Positions 47,503 through 58,395 are shown, numbered from the stretch's first letter. The stretch is 64,000 nucleotides of DNA from Flavobacterium ginsengisoli (GCF_029625315.1 NZ_CP121110.1:2985001-3049000); one strand, 5' to 3'. Notes: generated by a model from the sequence alone, not told the origin. Program-made: numbers and translations.

Positions 47503-48328
47503 ATGCAACAAATATTTAATTTCATTATAAGAAACAGTAATCGATTGCTGTTTTTGCTCGCTTTTAGGTATATCGTTAGGACTCACGATTCAATCTCACT
47601 CTTACCACAGAAGCAAAATAATCAGTTCAGCAAATTTCTTAAGCGGAGGTGTTTATGAAAAAATCAATCGTGTTAATGAATACATGAATTTAAGAGCTGA
47701 AAACGACGAACTTGTACTTGAGAACGCAAGATTAAAAAGTCTTTTATTTAATAAAGAAGACACAGCCAAATTACCTTTACCAGATACCATTAAAGGGGTA
47801 AAACCTGCTGATATCATTGTGTCAAAAGTAATTCATAACACATACAGCACACACGAAAACTTCCTTACTTTAAATTCTGGATCCAATGACGGCGTAAAAC
47901 CAGACATGGGAGTAATAAACAGTTTAGGAATTGTTGGTATAGTAGATGATACATCACCTAGATATTCTACTGTTGTGAGTATTTTGAACATGAAATCTCA
48001 GATTAATGCCAAGTTAAAAAAATCAAATCACTTTGGTTCTTTAACGTGGGATGGAAAAAGTACTGGTTTTGTACAGCTAAGAGACGTTCCAAGATTAGCT
48101 TCGGTTAGAAAAGGAGATACAATTGTAACAGGAGGACAATCGGTAATTTTCCCTGAAGGAATCAACATCGGAACTGTTGAAACAATTTACAAAGAAACCC
48201 AAACAAGTTTTTATGTTATAAAAGTTAAGTTATTTAACGATATGACAAACTTAGGACACGTCTATATTATCAAGAGTAAGGACAGAGAGGAACTTATTAA
48301 TTTAGAAAACAAAGAAAAAAATGAATAG
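47503..48328 (+). CDS. mreC: Rod-shape protein MreC, frameshifted in the membrane segment
   Basis: Bitopic periplasmic scaffold of the elongasome. The ATG at 47503 gives MQQIFNFIIRNSNRLLFLLA; the frame then breaks near 47563-47570, and the next frame continues LGISLGLTIQSHSYHRSKII, the rest of the membrane helix, then the coiled coil NLRAENDELVLENARLKSLL and the beta-rich MreC domain. About 274 residues. It overlaps mreD by 8 bp. Confidence 0.9.
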
Positions 48329-48827
48329 CGCTCTGTTAGTCAATATTTTTCGATTTATTATGTTACTGGCAATTCAGATTGTTATTTTCAACAATATGAA
48401 TTTCTTAGGATATATAAGTCCGTTTCCGTACATCTTATATATTATTCTGTATCCAGTAAACAGCAATAAAGCGGGATTGATTATTTCTAGTTTTTTCTTA
48501 GGATTAGTAATGGATATGTTCTGTAATTCTGGCGGAATACATGCAACTGCCTGTGTTATTTTAGCATATTACAGGCCTTACATTTTTAAATTTTCTTTTG
48601 GTTTAAGTTATGAATATCAAACCATTAAACTGAATGAATCTTTAACTCCGGAGCGATTTTCATTTATTTTAGTGTCCGTTCTATTGCATCATACTGTATT
48701 ATTCATTCTTCAAGCTTTTCAATTTAATTTTATTTGGGATGTTTTACTCCGAATTTTGTTTAGCTCGATATTTACAATAATTACTTCAATCATAATAATT
48801 TATCTTATTAAGCCCAATAAACGATGA
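48321..48827 (+). CDS. mreD: Rod-shape protein MreD
   Basis: Integral membrane protein of the elongasome, 168 residues with five to six helices (IMLLAIQIVIFNNMNFLGYI, FLGLVMDMFCNSGGIHATAC). Position between mreC and mrdA and overlaps on both sides (8 bp and ATGA) make the call secure despite low sequence conservation of the family. Confidence 0.92.
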   Translation: MNSALLVNIFRFIMLLAIQIVIFNNMNFLGYISPFPYILYIILYPVNSNKAGLIISSFFLGLVMDMFCNSGGIHATACVILAYYRPYIFKFSFGLSYEYQTIKLNESLTPERFSFILVSVLLHHTVLFILQAFQFNFIWDVLLRILFSSIFTIITSIIIIYLIKPNKR

Positions 48828-50798
48828 GAAAAGTCCTGCTGCCCACTATAATTATTATTGCAGCTGTCTTTGCTAGTGATTAGGATTTTTTACCTGCAGA
48901 TTATTGATGATTCTTTTAAACTGAAATCGGAAAATAATGCGATAAAAAAGGTCTATGACTATCCTGAGAGGGGTTATATCTATGATCGTAACGGAAAGCT
49001 TCTTGTTGCAAATCAGGCTTCTTACGATATTATGGTTATTCCTAGAGAAATAAAAAAAGATCTTAATATTGCCGAGTTCTGTGCTCTTCTAAACATTACT
49101 GAAGAAGAATACCACAAACGTATTGAAAAAGCAAAGGTCTATAGTCCAAGGCTTCCTTCTGTGTTTTTATCTCAGCTGAATAAAAATGAGTTTGCCGCTT
49201 TTCAGGAAAAAATTAGAAAATATGAAGGCTTTTATTTCCAGAAAAGATCTTTACGTGATTATGAAGTAGATTACGGAGCAAATATATTTGGCTTTATTAC
49301 TCAAGTAAATGAAAAACAAATTGCTAAAAATCCATACTACAATAGTGGTGATTTAATTGGAAAGCAAGGTGTAGAAGAAAGCTACGAAGAAACTTTACGT
49401 GGTATAAAAGGGGTAAAATATATTCAGAAAGATAAATATAACCGAGAAATTGGTCCTTATAAAGAAGGAAAATACGATACTATCGCCGTAGCTGGAGAAG
49501 ACATTAATTTAACGATTGATGCCACACTTCAAAAATATGGAGAGGAATTGATGATTAATAAAAGAGGTGGTATTGTGGCAATTGAACCTAAGTCGGGGGA
49601 AATTCTTGCTTTAATTACCGCTCCTTCTTATGATCCTGGTATTTTGGTAGGACGTCAAAGATCTAAAAACTACACCCTTTTATATAACGATTCTATTTCG
49701 AAACCTTTATATGACAGAGGACTTTTGGCAGAGTATCCACCAGGTTCTCCATTCAAAATCCTGACTGGTTTAGTTGCACTTCAAGAAGGCGTAATCAATG
49801 AGCAAACTACTTTTATGTGTCATCACGGATTTAGTTATGGTGGAGGCCGATTCATGAAATGTCACGGTTTTGGTCCGCACCAATTGCACAACGGAATTTA
49901 CAATTCTTGTAATACTTATTTTGGACAGGCCTATATGCTTACCATCAACAAGTACAAAGATCCTGGTCAAGCTGTTGATGTTTGGAGCAGTCATGTAAAA
50001 AGTTTTGGATTAGGTCAGTTCATGGGTTATGATTTACCTACTGGAAAACGAGGAAATATACCAACCTCTAAAACCTACAAAAGGATTTACCCTAACGGAG
50101 GATGGAGAAGCTCAACCATTGTATCTAATGCAATTGGCCAAGGAGAGGTTTTAATGACACCTATTCAATTAGCCAATATGATGGCGACTGTTGCCAATCA
50201 GGGTTATTATTACACTCCTCATATCATTAAAAAAATTGAAGGAGAAAAAATCGACGAAAAGTTCACCACAAAACACGTGACTACGGTTGATCAAAAATAT
50301 TTCCCGCCAGTTATCAGTGGACTATTTGATGTTTACAACAAAGGTACAGCTTACAGTCTTCGAGTAGAAGGAATTGATATTTGCGGAAAAACAGGTACTG
50401 CTGAGAACTTTGCCAAAATAAACGGTAAAAGAACCCAGCTTAAAGACCACTCTATATTTGTTGCTTTTGCCCCAAAAGACAATCCGAAAATTGCTATTGC
50501 AGTTATGATTGAAAATGGTGGTTTTGGAGCAACAGTTGCAGGTCCGATTGCGAGTTTAATGATTGAAAAATATCTAAGAAAGAAAATTACAAGAACAGAT
50601 CTAGAAATAAGAGTACTAAACAAAAGCTTACTTTCGGAATATGCTAAAGTAGGCGGAATAAGTGATGCTCTTAAAATTGAATCTGTGCCAAAAGATTCTG
50701 TTTTACAAGCAAAAATTGTTAAGCCAAAAGCACCAGTTACAACGGCACCAAAAACTGAAGTAAAAAAAACAGCAGTAGACACAACTAAGAAAAACTAA
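48824..50798 (+). CDS. mrdA: Penicillin-binding protein 2, frameshifted near the N-terminus
   Basis: Transpeptidase of the elongasome. The ATG at 48824 (overlapping the mreD stop) gives the membrane helix MRKVLLPTIIIIAAVFAS; a missing base near 48878 stops it, and restoring one continues LVIRIFYLQIIDDSF. Catalytic Ser in YPPGSPFKIL (SxxK), SxN as SCN in YNSCNTYFGQ, and KTG in ICGKTGTAEN. About 658 residues. The C-terminal tail is Lys/Thr/Pro-rich. Confidence 0.93.
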
Positions 50799-50813
50799 GA
50801 AAGATTATTTCAA

Positions 50814-52049
50814 ATGAAAAATCAAAGTGTAAAAAATAATATCGATTGGATAAGTGTCTTTATCTACATTGCGCTGGTAACTTTAGGTTGGCTTAATATA
50901 TATTCGTCTTCTTTATTATCAACCGATGGAACTTATCAAAAACAGCTGATTTTTATCTGCTGCACTATTCCATTGATATTTGTTGTGCTTTTTGTTGATG
51001 GTAAATTTTACGAAAAATATGCCAGTATAATCTTTGGAGTTTCCTTATTATCTCTTGCTGGATTATTTCTCTTTGGAAAAACCATAGCAGGACAGCGATG
51101 CTGGTACGCGATAGGAAGTTTTACTTTACAGCCTTCTGAGTTTGCAAAAGCAGCTACTTCTTTGGCATTGGCAAAATATTTAAGTGATACACAAATTAAT
51201 TTAAAAGAAACGAATAGACAAATTCAGGCTTTAGCCATTATGCTATTACCTGTAATGCTTATTCTACCACAGCCCGATCCTGGAAGTGCTTTAATCTATA
51301 GTGCTTTTATCCTTGTTTTATACAGAGAAGGCTTGCCATCTTGGTACGTTTGGACAGCATTTATAACTATCGTTCTTTTTGTTCTTACTTTAGTTTTAGA
51401 ACCATATGCTGTTATCGGAATGGCTTTTATCGTGTTGGCCATTATACATTTTAAAGGCAGAGTAGTTGACAGAAATATTATTTTAAGCGGAATTTTACTG
51501 GTCTTAATTTCTGGATTTGTTTTCTCTGTTGATTACGTATTTGACAACGTTTTTAAACAGCACCACAGAGATCGTTTCAATATTTTACTAGGTAAAACTG
51601 TAGATATGAAAGGGATTGGATACAATACCAACCAATCTGAAATTGCCATTGGATCTGGAGGATGGATTGGAAAAGGTTTTCTTGAAGGCACACAAACCAA
51701 AGGAGGATTTGTACCCGAGCAACATACCGATTATATTTTTACAACTGTTGGCGAAGAATGGGGTTTTGCAGGCTCTTTTGTAGTTATCTTACTTTTTGTC
51801 TGCTTATTGCTTAGAGTAATTTACTTAGCAGAAAGACAGAAGACAAAGTTTAGTCGGGTTTACGGCTATTGTGTCGCTGCAATTCTTTTTATACACTTCT
51901 TTGTAAATATTGCAATGGTAATCGGAATTTTCCCTACAATTGGGGTTCCTCTGCCGTTCTTTTCATATGGAGGTTCTGGACTCTGGGGATTCACCATTTT
52001 GCTGTTTATTTTCCTTAAAATGGATGCAAATAAAGTGAATGAATGGTAA
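50814..52049 (+). CDS. rodA: SEDS glycosyltransferase RodA
   Basis: Peptidoglycan polymerase partner of PBP2. Ten or so membrane helices; SEDS motifs LQPSEFAKAATSLALAKYLS, LPQPDPGSALIYSAFILVLY, EQHTDYIFTTVGEEWGFAGS and GVPLPFFSYGGSGLWGFTIL. 411 residues, intact, last gene of the cluster, followed by a terminator. Confidence 0.96.
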   Translation: MKNQSVKNNIDWISVFIYIALVTLGWLNIYSSSLLSTDGTYQKQLIFICCTIPLIFVVLFVDGKFYEKYASIIFGVSLLSLAGLFLFGKTIAGQRCWYAIGSFTLQPSEFAKAATSLALAKYLSDTQINLKETNRQIQALAIMLLPVMLILPQPDPGSALIYSAFILVLYREGLPSWYVWTAFITIVLFVLTLVLEPYAVIGMAFIVLAIIHFKGRVVDRNIILSGILLVLISGFVFSVDYVFDNVFKQHHRDRFNILLGKTVDMKGIGYNTNQSEIAIGSGGWIGKGFLEGTQTKGGFVPEQHTDYIFTTVGEEWGFAGSFVVILLFVCLLLRVIYLAERQKTKFSRVYGYCVAAILFIHFFVNIAMVIGIFPTIGVPLPFFSYGGSGLWGFTILLFIFLKMDANKVNEW

Positions 52050-52125
52050 TGCTTAAAATATTCAATTTTTAAATACCCAAATTCCAATTAGAAATTACTT
52101 TTATACAACTATAATAATTTAACCT

Positions 52126-52166
52126 AAAGCTGTAATTACGTTTTAAAAACTAATTACAGCTTTTTT
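52126..52166 (+). terminator. rodA / mre operon terminator
   Basis: 13-bp stem aaagctgtaatta / taattacagcttt followed by T. Confidence 0.85.
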
Positions 52167-52251
52167 GATTTTACACTTACTTCATTAACTTCGATTCTAT
52201 TTGCTAAGCAATATATAAATCATGTAATAGAAATGTCGATAATAACTAAAC

Positions 52252-52302
52252 AACAAGCATAAAAAATCCGAAGTTGTAGCTTCGGATTTTTTTATGCTTG
52301 TT
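52252..52302. terminator. Bidirectional terminator next to dedA
   Basis: Long stem: aacaagcat plus aaatccgaag paired with cttcggattt plus atgcttgtt, with A and T runs inside the stem. It serves dedA on the minus strand. Confidence 0.85.
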
Positions 52303-52307
52303 ATTGA

Positions 52308-52988
52308 TTATATCTGTTCGTTTGGTGTCTTTTTAAGTAGTTTTATTAGAACCGGGAACGTTGAAATTATAATGATAATAATAATGATGTACTCAATATG
52401 TTTCTTTAAATCTATTCCTTGTTTTAAGAAAATGCCATATAAATAATGTCCTGCGAAAATTAATATAAATGACCAAAGAAATGAACTTAAAACATTAAAG
52501 AACATAAACTTTTTTTTGTCCATCGAAACGATTCCTGCAACAATTGGAGCAAAAGTTCTAAAGATTGGCAGGAAGCGCGCATAAATAATTGCTTTGCCAC
52601 CATACTTTTCAAAGAAATCTTTTGACTGAAGCAAGTATTTTTTCTTAAACCAGAATGTATCTTCTTTTTTAAACAAATAATAACCACTCTTTGCACCGAA
52701 CCAATAACCAGTCATATTACCTAAAACTCCCATTATTGCAACTGCAGTAGCAAGAAGAAATACATTCAGAAAATCATTCGGAATATAGGCAACATTCTCA
52801 ATTAGATCACGACTGTAAATACCTGCCAAAAAAAGTAAACTATCTCCAGGCAGAAAAAAACCTGCAAAAAGTCCTGTTTCAGCAAAAACTATAAACAGAA
52901 CAATAAACAACCCAATCTGAAAACCTCCGACGCTTAAAGTAATATAAAATTCAGGGTTTAATAACTGGGTCCATTCAAAATTATTCAT
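52308..52988 (-). CDS. DedA-family membrane protein
   Basis: SNARE-associated/VTT family inner-membrane protein. Signature ETGLFAGFFLPGDSLLFLAG in the N-terminal half and FGAKSGYYLF, YARFLPIFRTFAPIVAGI in the re-entrant region. 226 residues with five to six membrane segments. The family is tied to undecaprenyl-phosphate or other lipid flipping and envelope homeostasis; which one cannot be told here. Confidence 0.92.
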   Translation of the reverse strand: MNNFEWTQLLNPEFYITLSVGGFQIGLFIVLFIVFAETGLFAGFFLPGDSLLFLAGIYSRDLIENVAYIPNDFLNVFLLATAVAIMGVLGNMTGYWFGAKSGYYLFKKEDTFWFKKKYLLQSKDFFEKYGGKAIIYARFLPIFRTFAPIVAGIVSMDKKKFMFFNVLSSFLWSFILIFAGHYLYGIFLKQGIDLKKHIEYIIIIIIIISTFPVLIKLLKKTPNEQI

Positions 52989-53082
52989 AAAAGGGGAATT
53001 GGTTATCTATATAAGTTCGTGAAAGTAACAATAATTTACCTTAACCACAATAAAATGCAGTATTTTAAACATAAATTAACTA

Positions 53083-53114
53083 TTAAAAAAAGCCCAGACT
53101 CTATTGTCTGGGCT
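53083..53114 (-). terminator. Terminator of the HMA gene
   Basis: Stem AGCCCAGAC / GTCTGGGCT followed on the minus strand by seven T. Confidence 0.85.
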
Positions 53115-53124
53115 TCACTTTGTA

Positions 53125-53467
53125 TTATTCTCTCACATACTTGCAACAGCTATGCAAATTATCATAATCTTCAGTTGTTGCTTTAACTTCCTTAGTATCA
53201 TGACCTGCCTTTGCAATTGCTTTATTTAAGTCCGAAGGCGAACATTTCTCTTCGTTTAAAATAACCGAAAGTTGATGCGAACTTACATCCCAACTTGCAG
53301 TTTTTACGCCAGGAACACCATAAGTCTGCTTTTTCAATTCTTTTCTTGCATTGTTCGCAATTGCCATTTACTTCTGTCGTATATTTTAAGTTCTTATTTT
53401 TCTTAGTTTGAGCTTGAGCTGAAAAACCTAAAAAAACCATCATTGCGATTAAAACTATCTTATTCAT
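53125..53467 (-). CDS. Exported heavy-metal-associated (HMA) protein, frameshifted
   Basis: Signal peptide MNKIVLIAMMVFLGFSAQAQ, then an HMA ferredoxin-like fold with GNCEQCKKRIEKA (CxxC metal site), and after the frame change YGVPGVKTASWDVSSHQLSV and KAGHDTKEVKA. The break is near 53318-53325, and removing one base gives IEKAAYGVPGVK. About 113 residues. C-terminal HSCCKYVRE adds two Cys. It follows the TonB receptor and probably handles copper or a similar ion in the periplasm. Confidence 0.88.
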
Positions 53468-53508
53468 TTTATAATTATTTATTGTTGTTGAAATTTATTT
53501 TTTTCTCT

Positions 53509-55518
53509 TTATTTAATTTTAAATCTTAATCCCGCATAATACATTTGTCCAAAAATTGGAGCGTATGCTATTGAAGCATCAAAATTAGGTCCAAAAGGAT
53601 CATTTGCTCCTAAAATTGCTTTTTGCTGTTTGTAGTTGCCAATATTTTCTCCTCCAACATATACTTCAAAAACAGACGAAAAAACACGAGTTACTTGCGC
53701 ATTCATCACCGCATACGCTGGCGAAAAATCAGGAAATTGATCTTCTACTGGATTCGATGCAGTATAAGGTAATTGTTGTTTCCCTGACCAATTATAAGTA
53801 AAATCAAATCTCCATTGCTTATCATTGTTCATCGTTGTTTCATATTCTAAATTCCCTAAAAAACGATGTTTTGCTTGAAGCGGACGTTGAAATGTTCCTC
53901 TTAAATAATCAGTTTGTATATCGTAGTATTTATAAGCTGTTCTTAAATTTAAATTATGAACCAACTCATAATTAAATTCAACCTGAAGACTATTAGCAAA
54001 AGAGCTTCCTTTTAAGTCATAAAACAAAACTTGCTCGCGGACTTTGCATTACATCTACAATAGCTTGATTTTGGAAATCGGTACGATATAAATCAAAACC
54101 AGCATCGGCATTTCTATTAAAAAGACGGAATTTCTGTGAAAAACTCACGCCATAATTCCAAGCAATCTCTGGATTCAGACCATATACTTTTCCGTTAGAA
54201 TCTAAAATTGAGAATGTTCTTGAACTGGCAAAAAGTCTGCTGATTTTCAGCAAAAATGTTAGCAGAACGTTTTCCTCTTCCTGCAGAAAAACGAATTACT
54301 CCATTTTTCCAAGGATTATATCTCATGTGCAATCTTGGTGTAACAAAAAAACCTAATCGGTTATGATTGTCCACTCTTCCACCTAAAATCAAACTGAAAT
54401 TATCGGTATTATCATAAGTATACTCAAAGAAAGCGCCAACCGAATTATCAATTCTGCTTACATCTGTTAGGTTGACAAATTCCTGATATTGGTCGTAAGT
54501 AAAATTTAATCCAGTTGTAAACTTGTGCATTGTATTATTTATAATCGAATTGAAAATCAAATTAGAATAAAAACTATTCTGTTTGATATCGTACTGATTT
54601 AAACCATAATAAGAATCTTGTTTGTGGCTATTAAAAGCATTTTGAAATCCGATACTTTGATAAGGCATATCTTTAAATACATATCCGATTTTTGTCGAAA
54701 CATCAAATCGTTCTGTGTTAATTTCAGAACCCCAATGATTGGTCGTTCCGCGATCACGATCTTTATCAAAGTCAACTTCTCCTGTTTGCTTTTTATCATT
54801 CATATATCTGAAATTGATAAAACTAACCAAACCGCTTTCTGGATCGTAATATTGATAACGATTTAAAACATTGATTTGTTTTCCTAACGGATTATCCAAA
54901 AATCCATCATTATTCATATCGTTTTTTGCAACACGCGCATTTCCATGAACAAATAAACTGGTTGCCCATTTATCTGATAATTTTTTATTGAAATGGGTAT
55001 TCAATTCAAAACGAGAATCGGTTGAACCATAAGCATTCAGAAAAAACGGAATATCATTTAAGGGTTTTAAAAGCTCTGTATTAATTTGGCCAGAGATACT
55101 TTCGTAACCATTTACAACACTCCCCGCTCCTTTGGTAATCTGAACACTTTCAATCCATGTTCCAGGAGTAAATGATAATCCGTATGCTTGGGAAGCACCT
55201 CGAACAGAAGGAATATTTTCTTCTGTAATCATTAAATACGGACTAGTCAATCCAAGCATCTTGATTTGCTTAGTCCCTGTTAAGGCATCAGAAAAATTGA
55301 CATCGATTGACGGATTGGTTTCAAAACTTTCTGCTAGATTACAGCAGAGCCGCTTTAAGCAACTCTTTACTAGTAATAACAGAAGTATTGGATGTTAACG
55401 TATAGGATTTTTTAATTCCTTTTTGCTTTTTAGTGATTTTCACTTCTTCTAGATCTTCTTGCGAAAACACAGATACAGAAAGCAAAAACGCTACAAAAAG
55501 CATTATATTTTTTTGCAT
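53509..55518 (-). CDS. TonB-dependent receptor of a heavy-metal-type locus, three frameshifts
   Basis: The ATG at 55518 gives signal peptide MQKNIMLFVAFLLSVSVFSQ. The plug domain begins with KAACCNLAESFETNPS and has VQITKGAGSVVNGYESISGQ; a barrel ends YAGLRFKIK. Extra bases near 55343 (KAACCN), 54231 (ENQQLFASSRTFS) and 54033 (SPREVLFYDLKGSS) split it; the frames otherwise join perfectly into about 669 residues. The CCNLAESFETN plug type and the adjacent HMA and HYC_CC_PP genes point to metal, probably copper, transport or homeostasis. Confidence 0.85.
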
Positions 55519-55635
55519 AAAAAATGATTTTAATGTTGAAAAGAATTACATTCTTGCATTTTGCGCAAAGCAAAAGCAATTAAAATGTAAATACGAAGTC
55601 TTAATCAAGACTTGCGGTGCATCTTAACATTAAAA

Positions 55636-56033
55636 TCAGGAATAGAAAATATACTGATGGTATAATTTAAATAAGGGGGGCGCATTCGCATCAGCGTAAT
55701 ACGAAAGAACTTCTTTCTTTTTAAAATTTGGAATTTCTAAAAAGACAAGAGGCTTGTAATCTTGTATAACTGCAGGGAAAGCAAATTGAAAAAGAAAAAT
55801 TTAATCGTCGCATCATCAGATTTCTTTTCAAAATGAACAACTTTATCTTTGCGACAAGAATTTTTTTTCTCTTTAGAACCGCAACATTTCTTTTCAACAA
55901 CAGGCTCTGCCGTAGTTTTTAAAGATACTGAAGCAATTTCTCCTCCACAATAGTGCACATCAAAAGCAAACCCAATATTGGAAACCAATAAAAGGAACGC
56001 TAAAAATAGACCTGTACACTTTTTTAAATTCAT
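55636..56033 (-). CDS. HYC_CC_PP family protein, frameshifted
   Basis: Signal peptide (MNLKKCTGLFLAFLLLVSNIG) then the three marks of the family: FDVHYCGGEIASVSL (HYC), EKKCCGSKEKK (CC) and, in the second frame, ANAPPLFKLYHQYIF (PP). One A missing at 55797-55803 causes the shift; restored, the protein is 132 residues. Such small Cys proteins sit upstream of TonB receptors in metal loci, as here. Likely periplasmic metal binder; function not proved. Confidence 0.82.
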
Positions 56034-56079
56034 ACTGCAAAGCTATTCAAAAACTGCCTATAAAAAACTAAATCAAATG

Positions 56080-56526
56080 TTATTTTTTAGTTTTTTGAAG
56101 CTGATAGTAAAATCCGGGAATAAACAATAGCACAAAAATTGGCTGAATTATAAATCTTCTAACATAAAAAAGAAGCCAAGCGCCATCTGGAAAAAAGTTC
56201 AGTATGATGTAAAATGAACTCAAAAGCAAAACCAAAAAGAAGATGTAGACAATCAGGCTAAACTTAAGAATATCACGATCCTTAAACAAGGCATAAATCA
56301 ACCAAAGAGATAACACGGTATTTAAAAAATAGCGAAGAAAAAGCGACCAGAAAAGTCTTAAATTCTGCACTACAGGATAAGGACTTGAATTGAAATCTGC
56401 TTCAAAATATTTTAGAAAAGGATCGTAAAACAATTTTCTTTCAAATGTTCTAATAATGGCAAAACCTATAACAACTATAATTGCTGTAAAGATTTTAAGC
56501 TTATTTTCTTTTAAATTACTTAGCAT
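56080..56526 (-). CDS. Exosortase F system-associated membrane protein
   Basis: Hydrophobic protein of 149 residues with about four membrane helices (IFTAIIVVIGFAIIRTFE, FSLIVYIFFLVLLLSSFYII, RFIIQPIFVLLFIPGFYYQL). FERKLFYDPFLKYFEADFNS is characteristic of the partner always found next to XrtF. The start MLSNLKENKLK is chosen; it overlaps the end of xrtF by 11 bp, implying translational coupling. Confidence 0.85.
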   Translation of the reverse strand: MLSNLKENKLKIFTAIIVVIGFAIIRTFERKLFYDPFLKYFEADFNSSPYPVVQNLRLFWSLFLRYFLNTVLSLWLIYALFKDRDILKFSLIVYIFFLVLLLSSFYIILNFFPDGAWLLFYVRRFIIQPIFVLLFIPGFYYQLQKTKK

Positions 56527-57053
56527 ATTTTGAAAATCTATTGATCCAGAAAACCCATAAAATAAAAACATATCCGTAAATCACCAAAGGAAAAAAAGTT
56601 CCATGCAGAAATCGGTAATATTGAGGAAAGTTATACGAAAGGACAATCAAAGTCGCAATTCTTAGAATATTAAACATATAAATAGATACAACTCCAAAAA
56701 ATATAAATAGTAATGTTTTTTTTAAGCCTCTCGAAAAAGTCTGCTACAAACGAAACAAAGAGTATCATCACACTTACAGCATTGCATCCCTCTATAATAC
56801 GGGCTATAAATCTTCCATTTAATATTATCTCCAGCCACGGATTTTGCGAACTTTTCTGAATTATGATATCATAATTAAAAAGCTTTAGCGACTGTTCTGC
56901 ATTTCGTCCAGCCATTGTGGTCACAGCATCAAGCTCTTCAGCTTGGTAGCTATTTAAATAAAATTTATAAAGCAGTGTAAGGACAATATATGTCAAGAAA
57001 AAGATGCTTACAAAAACGAGAAATGGCTTAAACTGGACTAAATATTTTTTCAA
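56516..57053 (-). CDS. xrtF: Exosortase F, frameshifted
   Basis: Membrane transpeptidase-like sorting enzyme. The catalytic Cys is in IIEGCNAVSVMILFVSFVAD; after an extra base near 56738 the other frame gives RGLKKTLLFIFFGVVSIY and the Arg-bearing NILRIATLIVLSY and then the His-containing YRFLHGTFFPLVIYG. C, R and H of the exosortase active site are therefore all present. About 178 residues, the short XrtF class of Flavobacteria. Confidence 0.87.
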
Positions 57054-57099
57054 GAGATTTTTTTTTCAAATTTATGTATTTTTTGAGTTTAGCTTTAAA

Positions 57100-57107
57100 T
57101 ACTTTTG
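57100..57107 (+). promoter_or_regulatory. -7 element of the msrC promoter
   Basis: TACTTTTG, full match, 17 bp before the ATG; a TTTTG lies 14 bp upstream, shorter than usual. Confidence 0.45.
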
Positions 57108-57123
57108 CATAAATTTTTACATT

Positions 57124-57579
57124 ATGACATTTCAAGAATTACAACCAAAAATAAGCGCAATTATCTCTGAAAATGAATCAAATAGAGATGAAAAATTATT
57201 GGCAATATGCCAACTTTTGAACGAAAACGTAGAGTATTACAACTGGGTCGGATTTTATTTTGCCAATCATGACGCTAAAACTTTACATTTAGGACCTTAT
57301 GTTGGTGCTGAAACAGACCATACCGTTATTCCGTTTGGAAAAGGAATTTGCGGTCAAGTAGCCGAGAGCAATGCTAATTTTGTTGTTCCAGACGTTAAAG
57401 CTCAAGACAATTATATTGCTTGCAGTTTAACTGTAAAATCAGAAATTGTTGTGCCTCTTTTTGTTAATGGAGTAAATATTGGCCAAATCGATATTGACAG
57501 CCACGTTATTGATCCTTTTACAGAAGCCGACGAAAGATTTTTAGAATTTGTAAATCAAGAAGTTGCTAAATTATTCTAG
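57124..57579 (+). CDS. msrC: Free methionine-(R)-sulfoxide reductase (GAF type)
   Basis: A single GAF domain, 151 residues from MTFQELQPKISAI; the longer frame from 57004 overlaps xrtF and is rejected. The fRMsr cysteines are in GKGICGQVAES and NYIACSL, followed by KSEIVVPLFVNGVNIGQIDI and DIDSHVIDPFTEAD. It repairs oxidised free methionine, complementing the methionine genes at the start of the window. Divergent from xrtF. Confidence 0.88.
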   Translation: MTFQELQPKISAIISENESNRDEKLLAICQLLNENVEYYNWVGFYFANHDAKTLHLGPYVGAETDHTVIPFGKGICGQVAESNANFVVPDVKAQDNYIACSLTVKSEIVVPLFVNGVNIGQIDIDSHVIDPFTEADERFLEFVNQEVAKLF

Positions 57580-57612
57580 AAGAACTATTTTTAAGAGAAA
57601 AAATAGCACAGA

Positions 57613-58308
57613 ATGAAAAGAAACTTCCTTCTTTTTTTGCTTCTAACAATTTCAGTTCATCTGTCTGGGCAAATTAATTTGGTTTCTAAAAAGATTTTTT
57701 TAGACTCCTTAAATCGTGAATGCACTCCAGAAAACTATGCCTATACAAGAGTAATTACCAATTATTCTCAGAAAAGCATGCGTTATGTTGTAACTGACTT
57801 TTATAAAAATGGAAGAAAGAGAATGACGGGCTCTACTTTGGATCGCGATGTTTTAAAAAAAGACGGAGAGTTTATTTACTATTATAAAAACGGAGCAAAA
57901 GAAACCGTTGTCAATTATTCTGAAGATCACAAAAACGGAAAAGAGATTAATTGGTACGATAACCAAAATAAAAAGTGTGAAAAGCAGAATCTTTGGGATC
58001 CGAAAACTAAAAAAGCACAAACTTTGATTCTTAATTGCTGGGATGAAAATAAAAGTCAGACCGTCGTTGATGGAAACGGAGATTATGAAGAAACCGATTT
58101 ATTTGTAACACAAAAAGGAACTCTCAAAGACGGATTGAAACAAGGCGTTTGGGAAGGAAATGATGTGGCTCGAAAAATTACATTTGTAGACAATTACGAT
58201 CGGGGAATTTTAATTTCGGGAGTAAGCACTGATGCCAACAATGTAAAATTCTCTTATTCTTCTTTAAGTGAAAAGCAATCTGGCAAAAAAGCTCCGAAGT
58301 TAAAGTAA
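57613..58308 (+). CDS. Exported MORN-like repeat protein of unknown function
   Basis: Signal peptide MKRNFLLFLLLTISVHLSGQ. Several MORN-type/antitoxin-like repeats: VTDFYKNGRKRMTG, GEFIYYYKNGAKETVVNYSE, HKNGKEINWYDNQNKK, and later LKDGLKQGVWEGND. 231 residues, no other domain. Such repeats are common in exported Bacteroidota proteins; role unknown. It lies 33 bp after msrC on the same strand. Confidence 0.75.
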   Translation: MKRNFLLFLLLTISVHLSGQINLVSKKIFLDSLNRECTPENYAYTRVITNYSQKSMRYVVTDFYKNGRKRMTGSTLDRDVLKKDGEFIYYYKNGAKETVVNYSEDHKNGKEINWYDNQNKKCEKQNLWDPKTKKAQTLILNCWDENKSQTVVDGNGDYEETDLFVTQKGTLKDGLKQGVWEGNDVARKITFVDNYDRGILISGVSTDANNVKFSYSSLSEKQSGKKAPKLK

Positions 58309-58395
58309 AAGAACAACCGAAATCAAAGAAAAAGAGGATCGCAAATCATTAAAAACAAATTTCTTACCCCTAATTTTTAGATTCTTTTATTTTTT

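Noticed and set aside
57004..57123. 40-residue N-terminal extension of the GAF protein
   Set aside because: It is antisense to the xrtF start and phenylalanine-rich; the promoter -7 box lies inside it.
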